NCBI GenBank assembly: GCA_017308595.1
Contig: JAFKER010000005.1
Span: 506,950-570,949, forward strand
Origin: Afipia sp.
Lineage (GTDB): Bacteria; Pseudomonadota; Alphaproteobacteria; Rhizobiales; Xanthobacteraceae
DNA length: 64,000 nucleotides
Direction of reading: 5' to 3'
Of the stretch, positions 63,100 to 64,000 are shown in pieces (position 1 is the first letter of the stretch; every line of letters begins with the position of its first letter). Both the position numbers and the translations under genes were made by a program. Below the pieces are notes generated by a model, which ran no database searches, was not told the DNA's origin, and worked only from the letters and a program-made list of their open reading frames with translations.

Positions 63100-64000
63100 C
63101 TATTCCGCGGCTTCCGATACCTCATCGCGCAGGGCGGGGTGAGCAGGCTTCGGCTTTGCGCGCCCGGCGCGGGAGAAGAAGTTCGAAACCTTGTCGAGAT
63201 AGAGATAGACGATCGGCGTGGTGAACAGTGTCAGCGCTTGGCTCACCACAAGGCCGCCGACCATGGCATAGCCGAGCGGTTGGCGGATTTCCGAGCCGGT
63301 GCCGGTGCCGAGCATCAGCGGTACGCCGCCGAGCAACGCCGCCATGGTGGTCATCATGATCGGGCGGAAGCGGATCAGCGCCGCCTTGCGGATCGCGTCT
63401 TCCGGCGACAAGCCTTCATCCCGCTCTGCGACAATGGCGAAGTCCACCAGCATGATGCCGTTCTTTTTCACGATGCCGATCAGCAGCACAATGCCGATCA
63501 GGCCGATCAGACTGAAATCGAAGCCGAAGAGCATCAGCATCGCCAGCGCACCGACGCCTGCGGACGGAAGGGTGGAGATGATGGTCAGCGGATGGATGTA
63601 GCTTTCATACAAGATGCCGAGGATCAGATAGACCACGATCAATGCGGCGAGGATCAGCAGCGGCACGGTGCCGAGCGATTGCTGGAAAGCCTGCGCCGTG
63701 CCCTGGAAGCTTCCATTGACGGTGGCCGGCACGCCGAGTTCCGCGACCGCAGCCTGAATGGCGTTGGTGGCTTGTCCAAGCGCAGTTCCCTGCGCGAGGT
63801 TGAAGCTGATGGTTGTCGCCGGAAACTGGCCCTGATGGCTGATCGACAGCGGCCGCACAGGCACGGTTGTCCAGCGCGTGAACGCCGACAGCGGCACCTG
63901 ATCGCCGGTGGTCGGCGACTTGATATAGATGTTGTTGAGCGACTTCGTGTCACCCTGCAGTTCTGGCAGGATTTCCAGAATGACGTGATAGCTGTTCACC
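63100..64000 (-). CDS. RND-family multidrug efflux permease, C-terminal part (5' end outside window)
   Basis: The last about 300 of an expected 1,030-1,050 residues of an HAE1-type RND permease (AcrB/MdtB/MdtC-like). The frame is open to the right window edge. Visible are the docking/porter end (IYIKSPTTGDQVPLSAF), then LAALIVVYLILGILYESYIHPLTII, GLIGIVLLIGIVKKNGIMLVDFAI and RFRPIMMTTMAALLGGVPL, which are the conserved TM8-TM12 elements. MdtC-like by the ILYESYIHPLTI stretch; the drug profile is unknown. Confidence 0.9.
   Translation of the reverse strand, partial: VNSYHVILEILPELQGDTKSLNNIYIKSPTTGDQVPLSAFTRWTTVPVRPLSISHQGQFPATTISFNLAQGTALGQATNAIQAAVAELGVPATVNGSFQGTAQAFQQSLGTVPLLILAALIVVYLILGILYESYIHPLTIISTLPSAGVGALAMLMLFGFDFSLIGLIGIVLLIGIVKKNGIMLVDFAIVAERDEGLSPEDAIRKAALIRFRPIMMTTMAALLGGVPLMLGTGTGSEIRQPLGYAMVGGLVVSQALTLFTTPIVYLYLDKVSNFFSRAGRAKPKPAHPALRDEVSEAAE

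Overview
The window is a GC-rich bacterial chromosome segment with no rRNA, tRNA, insertion sequence, phage gene or CRISPR array that I could recognise. Gene content points to an alphaproteobacterium of the Bradyrhizobium/Rhodopseudomonas/Afipia/Nitrobacter group: a Sox thiosulfate-oxidation cluster, a PmtA-type methyltransferase, MlaE with a fused STAS domain, several Liv and TRAP transport genes, and families of short palindromic intergenic repeats. The genus assignment is inference; no marker gene is present.

Layout. 1-4.7 kb: the end of a surface-polysaccharide sugar-nucleotide region (UDP-glucuronate epimerase cut by the window edge, manC, a Gfo/Idh oxidoreductase and a DegT aminotransferase). 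4.7-10.2 kb: murJ, then an orphan CoxL-like molybdenum hydroxylase subunit followed by two c-type cytochromes. 10.4-16.9 kb: an EamA transporter, a stand-alone Lrp ligand-binding domain, thiD, a PmtA-like methyltransferase, an LpxH-like phosphoesterase overlapping a glycosyltransferase, and a threonine dehydratase-like gene. 17-23.3 kb: an acidic Ala/Glu-rich protein of unknown function, an MFS carrier, a dipeptide epimerase and an mlaE-mlaF-mlaD lipid-transport operon.

23.5-33.4 kb is the sulfur locus. HbpS-like, soxX and soxA run left; soxY, soxZ, soxB, soxC, soxD, a small cytochrome, a Tat-exported DsrE-like protein, a flavocytochrome c flavoprotein and a c550-type cytochrome run right. 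The soxA/soxY gap carries an ATTC-N8-GAAT operator and a perfect TATAAT box. A chemoreceptor gene follows after a strong terminator.

36-44.2 kb holds homogentisate catabolism: a MarR regulator, an FAD hydroxylase, a DUF2783 protein, an odd metallo-beta-lactamase-fold protein, hmgA, maiA and fahA, then an AsnC regulator divergent from hppD with twin palindromes between them. Together these would convert 4-hydroxyphenylpyruvate, and perhaps another hydroxyaromatic acid, to fumarate and acetoacetate.

44.3-50 kb has peptidase and transporter genes (DMT, two M20 hydrolases, an alpha/beta hydrolase, an MFS carrier). 50-54.6 kb is a complete leftward livK-H-M-G-F operon. 54.9-61.9 kb combines a TRAP transporter (dctP and fused dctQM), a MocR regulator, a class II (degradative type) HMG-CoA reductase and an orphan Liv-type binding protein; I propose a mevalonate-use locus. 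The right end has fpr and the C-terminal part of an RND efflux pump.

The candidates most worth testing are the proposed mevalonate locus, the periplasmic DsrE-like protein inside the flavocytochrome c pair, the sox operator, the hydroxylase/MBL cassette on homogentisate catabolism, and the covarying 92-nt repeats that flank thiD.
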